Made by a program: the position numbers and the translations under genes
Part shown: positions 41,244 to 49,355 of the stretch, piece by piece
Layout: each line of letters begins with the position of its first letter
How positions within the stretch are numbered: position 1 is the stretch's first letter
The notes under the pieces: model-generated
What the model was told of the DNA's origin: nothing
Databases searched by the model: none
Seen by the model: the letters and a program-made list of their open reading frames with translations, nothing else
Source: Streptomyces zhaozhouensis
GTDB lineage: Bacteria > Actinomycetota > Actinomycetes > Streptomycetales > Streptomycetaceae
Direction: 5' to 3'
Length of the DNA stretch: 64,000 nucleotides
Assembly (NCBI RefSeq): GCF_900230195.1
Contig: NZ_OCNE01000005.1
Span: 62,001 to 126,000, forward strand

Positions 41244-42617
41244 ATGCCCACGCACACCGCGTCCCGCCCTGCCGTCACGCCCGTCCCCCCGCAGCCGACC
41301 CGCTCCGCGCCCGGGAGCGCGGCCCACCCGCACGCCGTGCTCAGCGAGGCGGTGACCGCCCCGCTGGCCGGCGGCGGCGAGATCGGCTACGCGGCGCTCG
41401 ACTATGCCGCGAGCGCCCCCGTACTGCGCCGGGTGTGGGAGGAGGTCGCCGCCTACGCCCCCTACTACGGCAGCGTGCACCGGGGAACGGGCCATCTCTC
41501 CCGGCTCTCCACCGAGCTGTTCGAACGCTCCCGCGCCACCGTCGCCGCCTTCCTCGACTGCCGGGCGGACGACCGGCTGCTCTTCACCCGTTCCACCACC
41601 GACTCGCTGAACCTGCTGGCCGCCGCGCTGCCCGCGGGCACCCGGGTCTTCGTCTTCGAGACGGAGCACCACGCGGCGCTGCTGCCCTGGGCACACCACG
41701 GCCACCCGGTCCACCACCTTCCGGCGCCCGCCGACCCCGAAGGCGCGGTCCGCGCCGCTGAGGAGGCGCTCGCCGAGGCGCCCGAGGGGCCCAAGCTGCT
41801 GTGCGTCACCGGCGCCTCCAACGTGACCGGCGAGCTGTGGCCGGTGCGCCGGCTGGCCGCCGCCGCGCATCGGCACGGCGCCCGGATCGTGCTGGACGCG
41901 GCGCAGTTGGTGCCGCACCGGGCGGTCAGCGTCGCCGAACTCGACGTGGACTGGGTGGCGTTCTCCGGCCACAAGCTGTACGCGCCGTTCGGCGCCGGTG
42001 TCCTCGCCGGCCGCGCCGACTGGCTGGACGCCGCCGCGCCCTATCTGGCCGGCGGCGGGGCGACCCGCGTCGTCGCACGCGACCGGAGCGGCGGGCTGCG
42101 GGTGAGCTGGGCCGAGGGCGAGGCCCGCCACGAGGCCGGCTCGCCCAACGTCATCGGGGCACTGGCCGTCGCCGCCGCCTGCCGCGCCCTGACCGACGGC
42201 GGCGGGTACCCGGCGCTCGTGGCGCGGGAGACGGAGCTGCTGACCCGGCTGCGCGCGGGGCTCGCGGCGCTGCCGGGGGTCACCGAACTCTCCCTGTTCG
42301 GCGCGGACGCGGAACGGGTGGCCGTCGTCTCGTTCACCGTCGAGGGGTGGGAGAGCGGGGAGTTGGCGACGGTGCTCTCCGAGCGGTACGGGATCGGGGT
42401 GCGGTCCGGGATGTTCTGCGCGCAGCCGCTGGTGCGGCGGCTGCTCGACGCGGACGACGGGTCGCAGGACTGCGGCGGCACGCTGCGGGCGCTGCGCGCC
42501 AGCTTCGGCGCCGGCACCCCCCGGGAACACGTGGACCGCCTGGTCGGCGCGCTCGCCACGTTGGCCCTGCCGGGCACCGGAAGGTCGACCACCCGCCCCG
42601 ACCACGTGCGTCCGTAG
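41244..42617 (+). CDS. Aminotransferase class V/cysteine-desulfurase-like PLP enzyme
   Basis: The 457-residue protein has the class V fold: YAALDYAASAPVLRRVWEEV, the PLP-stacking ETEHHAALLPW, IVLDAAQLVPH, and the Schiff-base lysine in VAFSGHKLYAPFGAGVL. RSGMFCAQPLV matches the RxGxxCAxP active-site cysteine loop of SufS/CsdA-type desulfurases, which suggests sulfur mobilisation from cysteine or a related C-S lyase. Control by an upstream SAM-IV-like riboswitch places it in sulfur or methionine metabolism. GGAG eight bases upstream supports the ATG at 41244. It stands alone, with no suf partners. Confidence 0.9.
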   Translation: MPTHTASRPAVTPVPPQPTRSAPGSAAHPHAVLSEAVTAPLAGGGEIGYAALDYAASAPVLRRVWEEVAAYAPYYGSVHRGTGHLSRLSTELFERSRATVAAFLDCRADDRLLFTRSTTDSLNLLAAALPAGTRVFVFETEHHAALLPWAHHGHPVHHLPAPADPEGAVRAAEEALAEAPEGPKLLCVTGASNVTGELWPVRRLAAAAHRHGARIVLDAAQLVPHRAVSVAELDVDWVAFSGHKLYAPFGAGVLAGRADWLDAAAPYLAGGGATRVVARDRSGGLRVSWAEGEARHEAGSPNVIGALAVAAACRALTDGGGYPALVARETELLTRLRAGLAALPGVTELSLFGADAERVAVVSFTVEGWESGELATVLSERYGIGVRSGMFCAQPLVRRLLDADDGSQDCGGTLRALRASFGAGTPREHVDRLVGALATLALPGTGRSTTRPDHVRP

Positions 42618-42633
42618 GCGCTCAACGCGGTGG

Positions 42634-42679
42634 GCCGGTGAAGGGGCGCGGGGAACCGCGCGGGCGCCCCCCACCGGGC
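42634..42679. terminator. Nested hairpin; common Streptomyces intergenic repeat
   Basis: GGGGCGC (42643-42649) pairs with GCGCCCC (42664-42670), with an inner CGCGG/CCGCG stem and outer GGCC/GGCC pairing. The core resembles the GGGGCGCGGGGAACTGCGC element that I recall as widespread in Streptomyces intergenic DNA. It lies just after the aminotransferase gene. Confidence 0.6.
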
Positions 42680-42700
42680 CGGGGACGACACCCCGCCCGA

Positions 42701-42720
42701 GACACCCTCGAAGGGGTGTC
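42701..42720. terminator. Hairpin terminator after the alginate lyase gene
   Basis: GACACCC and GGGTGTC form a 7-bp stem with a 6-base loop, 12 bp downstream of the lyase stop on the minus strand. With the neighbouring nested hairpin it separates two converging genes. Confidence 0.55.
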
Positions 42721-42732
42721 GCCCCCGTCCCC

Positions 42733-43572
42733 CTACCGGTGTTCGACCGTCAGCTCGTGGATCTCGACCTCGCCGTAGTTGTCCTCGTCGCAGGGCGAGG
42801 AGTTCTGGCAGTTGGCCTGCGTGTAGGCGCCCGCCTTGAAGTAGTTGGTGGAGTCGGAGTGGTCGAGGGTCGTGGCCAGCTCGCCGTTGTAGTGGACCTC
42901 GATCTCCCCGTCGGAGACCACGTACGTGATCTCGAAGACGGTGCCCAACTCGTACTCGTCCGTGAGCAGGTGGTGGTGTCGGGTGTCGCCCTCGGTGATC
43001 CACAGCTCGTCGTCCTCCAGGCGCACCACCGTCACGTCGTCGTCGCCGCCGTGGATCTGCGCGCCGACCACCCACGGCCGTTCCTCGGGGAGATGGGTGA
43101 ACGCCTCCCGGACCGTCATGATGTGGGTGCCCGAGGTGGAGGACCACTCGGTCTCGTCCTCCCCGCCCGGCTCCATCTCCCGCAGCTCGGAGCGCGGGTA
43201 GCTGGAGCCGCCCGTGGTGACGCCGTCGACCGGGGCGCGGAAGCGCACCGCCTCGCCCGAGGGGGTGACCTCGAAGTACGGGTCGTGGGAGAAGCCGTCC
43301 AGCTCCGGCTGGAAGATCTCGGTGGGGTCCTCGTCGTCGCCGATCGGCAGCGTCACCTTCCAGTCGTCCAGGTCCAGGACGTCGGACGGGAGTTCGGCGT
43401 CGCCGTCCACCCCTCGCGCCGCCGGGGAGGCGCCGTCGGCCGCCCACACGGTGGTGGCGGCGACCGGCGCCGCGACCAGCGCCGTAAGGGCGGCGAGCGC
43501 CAGCGGCAGCCCGCGGCGGCGACCGGTGGCGTCGGCGGGACGGGTGGGGCGGGTGGGGCGGAAGGGCCTCAC
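42733..43572 (-). CDS. Secreted polysaccharide lyase family 7 (alginate lyase-like)
   Basis: The 279-residue protein has a long basic N-region and a Sec/Tat-like signal (GRRRGLPLALAALTALVAAP, cleavage near WAA-DG). The mature beta-jelly-roll enzyme shows all three PL7 motifs: YPRSELREM (R-S-E-L-R), VVGAQIHGGDDD (Q-I-H) and TNYFKAGAYTQAN (Y-F-K-x-G-x-Y-x-Q). These carry the catalytic Arg, Gln, His and Tyr. It cleaves alginate or polyuronates outside the cell; QIH is usually linked to polyguluronate preference. The GTG at 43572 follows GAGGGAGAA. A TAGTCT element near 43623-43628 may be its -10. Confidence 0.92.
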   Translation of the reverse strand: MRPFRPTRPTRPADATGRRRGLPLALAALTALVAAPVAATTVWAADGASPAARGVDGDAELPSDVLDLDDWKVTLPIGDDEDPTEIFQPELDGFSHDPYFEVTPSGEAVRFRAPVDGVTTGGSSYPRSELREMEPGGEDETEWSSTSGTHIMTVREAFTHLPEERPWVVGAQIHGGDDDVTVVRLEDDELWITEGDTRHHHLLTDEYELGTVFEITYVVSDGEIEVHYNGELATTLDHSDSTNYFKAGAYTQANCQNSSPCDEDNYGEVEIHELTVEHR

Positions 43573-43786
43573 GGGGTTCTCCCTCTGGTCCGGGTGCGGT
43601 GCGGGCGCGGTGTCCCGGGGGAAGACTAGGAACGGCGTCCGGGAGGGGGCACGGGCCCGGCGGTGATCCGGTTGTGGCCGCGTCGTGAAGACCGCCGGGT
43701 AGGTGGCCCCGGGCGGCACGCCACGGCAGTAGGTTCTTCCCGTGCGTGCGCGGTGTGCGCACCGGTGCGCGGGGTGAGGGGGAAGG

Positions 43787-45739
43787 GTGCGTCCGGGAGA
43801 CGAGTTAGCCGGCAAGTACGTCCTGCGGGAGGTCATCGGGAGGGGGCGCGGCGGCCATGTGTGGCGCGCCCACGACCGGTGGGCCGGCGGGGATGTCGCG
43901 CTCAAACCCGGACAGCCGGGAGCCGGTGGGGCGCTCCCCTTCGAGGCGTCGCTGGGGGAGCCGCGCGCCCTGGCGAAGTTCCGCGGCCACCCGCACGTGG
44001 TGACGTTGTTGAACGTCGTGGAGGCGTCGCCCGACGCGCCGGCGGGAACGAGCCACTGGCTGGTGCTGGAGTACATGCCGGGGGGCGGACTCGACCGCGG
44101 GCGGCTGCTGCCGCCCGAAGAGGCGGCCCGGGTCGGCGCCCAACTCGCGGACGCCCTGGCGGCGTTGCACGAGGGCGGCATCGTGCACTGCGACGTGAAG
44201 CCGGCCAACGTGGGCCGCGATCACCGGGGTACGGCGAAGCTGCTGGACTTCGGCGCCGCCTACCGCTTCCGGGACACGGCGACCGTGACCGTCAACGGGC
44301 CGTTCAGCTTCACCCCCGACTACGCGGCGCCGGAGATGGCCAAGGGGCACATCCCCCGGCCGGCCTCCGACGTCTTCAGCCTCGCGGCGACGGTGCACGC
44401 GCTGGTGACCGGCGCCCCGCCGCGCGGCGACGCCGCGCCGGACGACGCCACCACGGCCCGCACCGGCGAGAGCCGCGCGGGCGAGGGTCGCACGGAGGAG
44501 GACGACGAGGCGCTGCGGCGGTGGCGCGCCGAGCAGGGCGTGGTCCGGGTGGACACCGAGCGCGTCGGGCCGTTGGCGCCGGTGTTGGAGGCGATGCTGC
44601 GCCGCGACCCGGGCGCCAGGCCGGACGCCGCCGAGGCGGGCCGGCTGCTGGCGGCGGTCGCCGGCGAGGAGTCGACGTCCGGGGCGCGGACGGCGGGTCC
44701 CGGCCCGGACGCGACGACGGGCGAGGGGCCGCCCTCCCCGCGTCGCCGCTGGCCGTGGGCGGTCGGCGCCGCCGGCGCCGCCGCCCTGCTCGCCGCGCTG
44801 CTGGTGGTGGTCGACGGCGGCGGGGACGACGCGGAGGAGCCGGCGGCCCCGACCGCCGGCGAGGCGGGGGTCATCGGCGACCCGCGCACCGCCGACCTGT
44901 GCGCGCTGGTCGACGTGCCGGCGCTCAGCCAGCTCGGGGACGTCCGGGTGGACACGGACTTCGGCAACTTCGACCAGTGCGAGGTCATCCTCAACGAGGA
45001 GGGCGGGGGCGAGGGCCAGTCGCGGGTCGACGTCTCCCTCCAGGTGCGGCCCGGGGCGCCGCCCGAGGCGAGCCGGGTCACGCGCGAGATCGGCGGGCTG
45101 GCCGTGGTGCCGGGCGAGCCGGCGGCCGACGAGTGCCGGATGACGCTGGTGCCGCCGGGCGCCGAGGAGGAGGAGCGGGTGCTGCTGCTGCGCGCCACCG
45201 AGGAGGACGACCCGGTGGCCGGCGGGGCGGCGATGCTGTGCAACATCGCGGACACAGCGGCCAGGGGCGTGGCCGCCGTGCTCGCCGAGGGCGCGGTGCC
45301 GCGACTGCCGGCGGCGCGCGCCGAGGAGTCGCTGGTGTGGGAGAGCGCCTGCGGGCTGGTGGACCGGGAGGCGCTGGCGGCCGTTCCCGAGCTGGTCGGG
45401 GACGAGCCCGAGGTCGGGCTCATGGAGTGGTCGTGCGAGTGGGCCGACGACGACAGCGGCATGGAGGCGAAGGTCTCCTTCCACCGCGACCAGCCCGACT
45501 CCCTCCCGGACGGCGAGTGGCGGGCCTTGAACGGCTACGACACGCTGATCGCGGCGGGCAACGAGCCGGAGACCTGCTCCGCGTTCGTCGCGTACCGCGA
45601 GTACGGCGGGCAGGACGCCGACACCTACGCGGAGACGGTGCGGCTGTATGTCCGGGGGCCGCGCGCGATGGACGAGTTGTGCGGCGGGGTCACCGAGCTG
45701 GCCACCCAGGTGAGCAGGCGGCTGCCGCCGGCCGGCTGA
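43787..45739 (+). CDS. Membrane Ser/Thr protein kinase with extracytoplasmic sensor domain
   Basis: The 650-residue protein has an N-terminal kinase domain (about 8-290): glycine loop IGRGRGGHVWRA, Lys in VALKPG, catalytic loop IVHCDVKPANV (HCD replaces HRD) and LLDFGAAYR. An Ala/Thr-rich linker leads to one membrane helix (WAVGAAGAAALLAALLVVVD, near 325-345). The outside part (about 370-650) contains two similar Cys-containing blocks (DLCALVDVPALSQLG and SACGLVDREALAAVPEL), probably a duplicated lipoprotein-like sensor fold. Leucine 7 is a TTA codon (43805-43807), suggesting bldA control. An FHA-domain gene follows 74 bp downstream. Confidence 0.9.
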   Translation: MRPGDELAGKYVLREVIGRGRGGHVWRAHDRWAGGDVALKPGQPGAGGALPFEASLGEPRALAKFRGHPHVVTLLNVVEASPDAPAGTSHWLVLEYMPGGGLDRGRLLPPEEAARVGAQLADALAALHEGGIVHCDVKPANVGRDHRGTAKLLDFGAAYRFRDTATVTVNGPFSFTPDYAAPEMAKGHIPRPASDVFSLAATVHALVTGAPPRGDAAPDDATTARTGESRAGEGRTEEDDEALRRWRAEQGVVRVDTERVGPLAPVLEAMLRRDPGARPDAAEAGRLLAAVAGEESTSGARTAGPGPDATTGEGPPSPRRRWPWAVGAAGAAALLAALLVVVDGGGDDAEEPAAPTAGEAGVIGDPRTADLCALVDVPALSQLGDVRVDTDFGNFDQCEVILNEEGGGEGQSRVDVSLQVRPGAPPEASRVTREIGGLAVVPGEPAADECRMTLVPPGAEEEERVLLLRATEEDDPVAGGAAMLCNIADTAARGVAAVLAEGAVPRLPAARAEESLVWESACGLVDREALAAVPELVGDEPEVGLMEWSCEWADDDSGMEAKVSFHRDQPDSLPDGEWRALNGYDTLIAAGNEPETCSAFVAYREYGGQDADTYAETVRLYVRGPRAMDELCGGVTELATQVSRRLPPAG

Positions 45740-45813
45740 CCGGGAGGGGTCACGGCGCGGCCGGGCGAGACTGTGCCCACGACGCGACGAGACGTGAGGA
45801 AGGGGGCGCCGCG

Positions 45814-46638
45814 ATGCGCCACGACCGTCCGCCGAGCCTGGCCAGGCTCGGCCAGGGCCAGGGCACGGCCGGCTCCCCCGCCGGCCCCGTCGTGCCCGGC
45901 ACCCTGCACGCCAGGAGTCTGACGGGGAACCTGCGGGTCGCCCCCGACGCCGGGCGCACCATCAGCTTCGGGCGGGCCCTCGGCCCGGAGAACGCGCTGA
46001 CCGTGGGTCGCGAGGACACCGGCGTCAGCCGCCGCCACGGCGAGGTGAGCTACCACGACCGGAGCTGGTGGCTGCGGAACACCGGCCAGCGGCTGATGCG
46101 GCTGCCGCGCGGGCAGTTGGTCCACAGCTCGACCGACCCGGTGCCGCTGGCCCCCGGGTACACCCCGGTCTTCGTGCGCGGCTTCGGCTACCGCGAGCAC
46201 CTGGTCGAGCTGTACGTCACCGACCACGGCGACTCCGGGCCCCGCGCGCGGGACTCGGCGGAGACCGTTCCCCCGCGCCGCTGGCCGCTGACCGACGCGG
46301 AGCGGCTGGCGCTGATCGTGCTCGGGCAGGAGTATCTGCGCTACGACCTGGAGCCGAGGCCGTTGGTCTACCGCCGGGCGGTGGAGCAGCTGCGGGCCCT
46401 CCAGCCGGAGTACGGGTGGACCGAGCGCCGGGTGCAGGAGCGGGTGAGCGCGGTCCGCCGCCGGCTGGACCGCAGCGGCCTGGTGGAGGCAAAGCTGCTG
46501 CGCGAGGCCGACGACGACGCCAGCGACGCCACGCTGATGCACAACCTGCTGCGCGAGTTGGTGGACTCCACGACGCTGGTGCCGCCGGATCTCACGGCGT
46601 TGGAGCTGGCCCTGGACGCGCTCGACGGGGAGGCGTAG
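45814..46638 (+). CDS. FHA domain protein
   Basis: The 274-residue protein has a forkhead-associated domain at about residues 45-145, with NALTVGREDTGVSRRHGEVS giving the conserved GR and SRRH phosphothreonine-binding loop residues. The C-terminal half (about 155-274) starts WPLTDAERLALIVLGQEYLR and is helical, with a winged-helix-like feel (RRVQERVSAVRRRLDRSGLV). It probably binds a phosphorylated partner. The adjacent upstream membrane Ser/Thr kinase is the obvious source of that phosphate. GAGGAAGGGGG precedes the ATG. Confidence 0.88.
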   Translation: MRHDRPPSLARLGQGQGTAGSPAGPVVPGTLHARSLTGNLRVAPDAGRTISFGRALGPENALTVGREDTGVSRRHGEVSYHDRSWWLRNTGQRLMRLPRGQLVHSSTDPVPLAPGYTPVFVRGFGYREHLVELYVTDHGDSGPRARDSAETVPPRRWPLTDAERLALIVLGQEYLRYDLEPRPLVYRRAVEQLRALQPEYGWTERRVQERVSAVRRRLDRSGLVEAKLLREADDDASDATLMHNLLRELVDSTTLVPPDLTALELALDALDGEA

Positions 46639-46668
46639 CCGGCACCGGCCCCGCGCGCGGCGACGGGC

Positions 46669-46698
46669 GCGCCCTCATCCGGTCGCGCCCTCATCCGG
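46669..46698. repeat. Direct repeat of GCGCCCTCATCCGG
   Basis: Two identical 14-bp copies (46669-46682 and 46685-46698) are separated by two bases. The second copy overlaps the stop codon of the LysR gene. It looks like a recent small tandem duplication between converging genes. Confidence 0.8.
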
Positions 46699-47614
46699 AG
46701 GCGCGCGCGGGGGCGGGGGCGCCGGCGAACTCCTCGTCCAGCAGCGCGGCCAGCGCGCGCAGCGCGGGGACGGCCCGGTCGGTGCGCCAGACCAGGCCGA
46801 GTTGGGACGCCTCGCCCAGCCCCGCGACGGGCAGGTAGCGGACGTCGCCCCGGGTGGCGCGGTCGGCGAGCGGCCGGCAGACGAGCAGGGCGTGCTCGCC
46901 GGCGGCCACCAGGGCCAGGCCCTCCTGCACGGTGCTGATGCCCGTCGTCGAGCGGATCGGGGCGCCGGCCGGGGTGGCGCTCGGCACCCGGGCGGCGCGC
47001 CAGTAGTCGGGCGCGTCCCCGGTCGGGTGGAGCAGGTCCAGGTCCGCCAGCGCCTCGACGGGCGCCGTGTCCGCCCGCGCCAGCGGGTGCCAGGAGGCGA
47101 CGGCCAGCAGCCTGTCCTGCGGCGGAAAGCGGTAGCCCACCGTCAACCGGGGCTCGCGCATGGGCAGTTCGACGATCACGGCGTCCAACTCCCCGCCGAG
47201 CACGGCGGAGAACGGGGAGCCGAGCGGGATCTCGCTGAGCGCGATGCCGACCTCGTGCTCGGCACGCAGCCGCCGGAACGCCTCGGTGACCTCCTCGTAG
47301 ACGCTGCCGTGGAACCCCACGCGCAGCTCGCGCAGCGCCGCCCGCCTGGCGCGCTCGTGGGCGCCGGCGATCACGGCCGTGAGCGTCTCGTAGGCGGGAC
47401 GCACCTCGTCGACGAACTGGCCTCCGAACCGCGTGAGCGCCACCCGTCGGCTGGTGCGGTCCACCAGCCGCACGCCCAGCCGTCGTTCCAGGGCCGCGAC
47501 CAGCTGGCTGACCCGGCTCTGGGAACACCCCAGGCGCTCCGCCGTCCGCCCGAAGTGCAACTCGTCGGCGAGCGTGAGCAGGCACTCGATCTGCTGGACG
47601 TGCACCGGGTTCAT
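46691..47614 (-). CDS. LysR family transcriptional regulator
   Basis: The 307-residue protein has the N-terminal LysR HTH (HVQQIECLLTLADELHFGRT followed by AERLGCSQSRVSQLVAALER and RRLGVRLVDRTSRRV). A C-terminal type 2 periplasmic-binding-like effector domain begins near residue 90 (LRELRVGFHGSV). It runs divergently from the MFS transporter gene at 47713. The 98-bp spacer contains a repeated TCATCGATC element that could be its binding site. It probably controls the transporter; the coinducer is unknown. Confidence 0.9.
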   Translation of the reverse strand: MNPVHVQQIECLLTLADELHFGRTAERLGCSQSRVSQLVAALERRLGVRLVDRTSRRVALTRFGGQFVDEVRPAYETLTAVIAGAHERARRAALRELRVGFHGSVYEEVTEAFRRLRAEHEVGIALSEIPLGSPFSAVLGGELDAVIVELPMREPRLTVGYRFPPQDRLLAVASWHPLARADTAPVEALADLDLLHPTGDAPDYWRAARVPSATPAGAPIRSTTGISTVQEGLALVAAGEHALLVCRPLADRATRGDVRYLPVAGLGEASQLGLVWRTDRAVPALRALAALLDEEFAGAPAPARASG

Positions 47615-47630
47615 CGCCGCGCCTTCCGCC

Positions 47631-47660
47631 GGATCATCGATCAGCCTAGCTCATCGATCC
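47631..47660. promoter_or_regulatory. Repeated TCATCGATC element, candidate LysR site
   Basis: TCATCGATC occurs at 47634-47642 and 47651-47659, flanked by GGATC and GATCC at the outer ends. It sits between the divergent LysR and MFS starts. Only the repeat is seen; binding is inferred. Confidence 0.45.
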
Positions 47661-47712
47661 GTTGAGAACTTCGGCGTTGTTCCCGGTCACGGGCGCTGTT
47701 TGGCTGGACGTC

Positions 47713-48996
47713 ATGGGTTCGCACACGCCGGCGGGGAACGCCGGCCAGGACACGACGCGCACCACCCGCCGGCAGTGGGTCGCGGTCGCCGTGTTGTCGT
47801 TGAGCACCTTCGTGGTGGTCACCTCCGAGATGCTTCCGGTCGGTGTGCTGACGCCGATGGCCGAAGGGGTGGGCACCGGCACCGGCGCGGCCGGCCTCAG
47901 CCTGACGATCACCGGACTGGTCACCGCCGTCACCGCGCCGACGGTGCCACGGCTGCTCGGCGGCCAGGACCGGCGCCGGGTGCTGGCCGTCGCCATGGTG
48001 GTCCTCGCGGTGGGCAACGCGCTGACCGCAGTCGCCGACGGCTTCGGCGCGCTGGTGGTCTCCCGCGTCGTGCTGGGGCTCGGGATGGGGGCGGTGTGGG
48101 GGCTGGCCTCGGCGGTCGCCGTCCGGCTGGTCGCCGCGCGCGACACGGCGCTGGCCGTCTCCCTCGCGGTCGGCGGCGTCGCGGCGGCCTCGGTGGTCGG
48201 GGTGCCGTTGGGCACGGCGGTGGGCAACGCCCTCGGCTGGCGCGCCGCGTTCGCCTCGCTCGCCGGCGCGGCGCTGCTGCTGGCGGCCGCGCTGCCGCTC
48301 GTCCTCCCCGGGCTGCCGCGCCCTGCGGCGCCGGGCGGCGCGGACCCGCGCGAGGCGCCCGCGCCGCTGTGGCGCACCCCGGCGGTGGCCGTCGGCCTGG
48401 TGCTGATCGCCCTCCTGGTCACCGCGCACTTCGCCGCCTACACCTATGTGCGGCCGGTGCTGGAGGAGGTGACCGGCCTGTCCCCCACCCCGATCGCCCT
48501 GATGCTGCTGGTCTACGGGGTGTTCGGGCTGGCCGGCAACTTCCTGGCCGGGGCGTGGGCCGCCCGGCGGGCGCGCGCCACGCTGCTGACGCTGACCGCC
48601 GGCGTCGTCGCCTCCGTCGGTCTGCTGGCCCTCCTCGGCACGCTGACGGCCGTCACCGGGGCCGGCGTCGCGCTGTGGGGCCTGGCCTACGGCGGTGTGT
48701 CGGTGGCCGGTCAGATCTGGATGACGCAGGCCGCGCCCGAGCGGACGGAGCAGGTCACGGGCGTCTACGTCGGGATCTTCACCGCCGCCATCGCGCTGGG
48801 CGCGTTCCTCGGCGGACTGGCCGTCGAGGCCATCTCCCTCCCCCTCCTGCTGGGCGGCGCGGCGGCGCTCGCGGCCGTCGCGCTGGCGGTCGGGCTGCTG
48901 GGCCCCGGGCCCGCGCCCCGCGCGCGGGGCGGCGGCGCGGCGGCCGGCGCCCCGGTGACCACCCCGGATGAGGAATCTCTCATCTCCCGTTCATGA
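47713..48996 (+). CDS. MFS efflux transporter (AraJ/DHA1-like)
   Basis: The 427-residue protein has about 12 membrane segments. QWVAVAVLSLSTFVVVTSEM then LPVGVLTPMAEGV and TITGLVTAVTAPTVPRLLGG are typical of the AraJ/YdhP-like sugar-efflux and drug-efflux branch, with VVLGLGMGAVWGLASAVAVR in the third to fourth helix region. The ATG at 47713 is chosen because the earlier in-frame TTG would start inside the promoter region. It is divergent from the LysR gene. Its 3' end overlaps the operator-like motif of the following two-component operon. Confidence 0.88.
   Translation: MGSHTPAGNAGQDTTRTTRRQWVAVAVLSLSTFVVVTSEMLPVGVLTPMAEGVGTGTGAAGLSLTITGLVTAVTAPTVPRLLGGQDRRRVLAVAMVVLAVGNALTAVADGFGALVVSRVVLGLGMGAVWGLASAVAVRLVAARDTALAVSLAVGGVAAASVVGVPLGTAVGNALGWRAAFASLAGAALLLAAALPLVLPGLPRPAAPGGADPREAPAPLWRTPAVAVGLVLIALLVTAHFAAYTYVRPVLEEVTGLSPTPIALMLLVYGVFGLAGNFLAGAWAARRARATLLTLTAGVVASVGLLALLGTLTAVTGAGVALWGLAYGGVSVAGQIWMTQAAPERTEQVTGVYVGIFTAAIALGAFLGGLAVEAISLPLLLGGAAALAAVALAVGLLGPGPAPRARGGGAAAGAPVTTPDEESLISRS
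48964..48994 (+). promoter_or_regulatory. CCGGATGA-N8-TCATC-N6-TTCA motif, copy 1
   Basis: CCGGATGA (48964-48971), TCATC (48980-48984) and TTCA (48991-48994) lie 35-65 bp before the first gene of the two-component operon and inside the 3' end of the MFS gene. The same arrangement recurs at 51513-51542 before the SLC13 gene. It is likely a binding site for the operon's own response regulator. Confidence 0.6.
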
Positions 48997-49028
48997 CAGG
49001 GTGACCCCGCCGGCCGCAGGCTGAGGCC

Positions 49029-49355
49029 ATGGCCTTCTCCCACCGGCTGGCGGTGCTCGCCGCCGTCGTCCTCATCCCCGTGACGATCGCGGGGGCGAGC
49101 CACGTGCTCGGCGACGACACGCCGTCGCCCGACGTCGCCCCCGACGTCCGGCTCCAGGACCCGTCGGACCCGGCGCCCTCCGCGTCGGCTCCCCCGTCGG
49201 AGCCGCCACGGGAGGATGTCGCGCCCCGTCCCCGAGCCACCGAGACCTCCCTCCATGACGACGAACGACCGCCCGGTGCGGGGCAGGACGCCCCGGACGA
49301 CGACGACCGCTGGGACGACGACGGGGACGACGAGGACGACGGGGACGACGACTGA
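49029..49355 (+). CDS. Small secreted protein with poly-acidic tail
   Basis: I do not recognise this 108-residue protein. It has a signal sequence or N-terminal membrane anchor (HRLAVLAAVVLIPVTIAGAS). A Pro/Ser/Ala-rich middle and an extremely acidic Asp-rich C-terminus (residues 88-108) follow. It starts 33 bp after the MFS stop, behind the operator motif at 48964. It overlaps the histidine kinase start out of frame by about 100 bp, and an Asp-rich tail in one frame reads as a Thr-rich head in the other. It could be an extracytoplasmic accessory of the sensor, or a cation-binding peptide. Confidence 0.6.
   Translation: MAFSHRLAVLAAVVLIPVTIAGASHVLGDDTPSPDVAPDVRLQDPSDPAPSASAPPSEPPREDVAPRPRATETSLHDDERPPGAGQDAPDDDDRWDDDGDDEDDGDDD

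Noticed and set aside
45340..45460. The Ser/Thr kinase outside domain as a PASTA repeat region
   Set aside because: The sequence has Cys-Leu-Val-Asp blocks and no PASTA-like pattern. It is better described as a duplicated unknown sensor fold.
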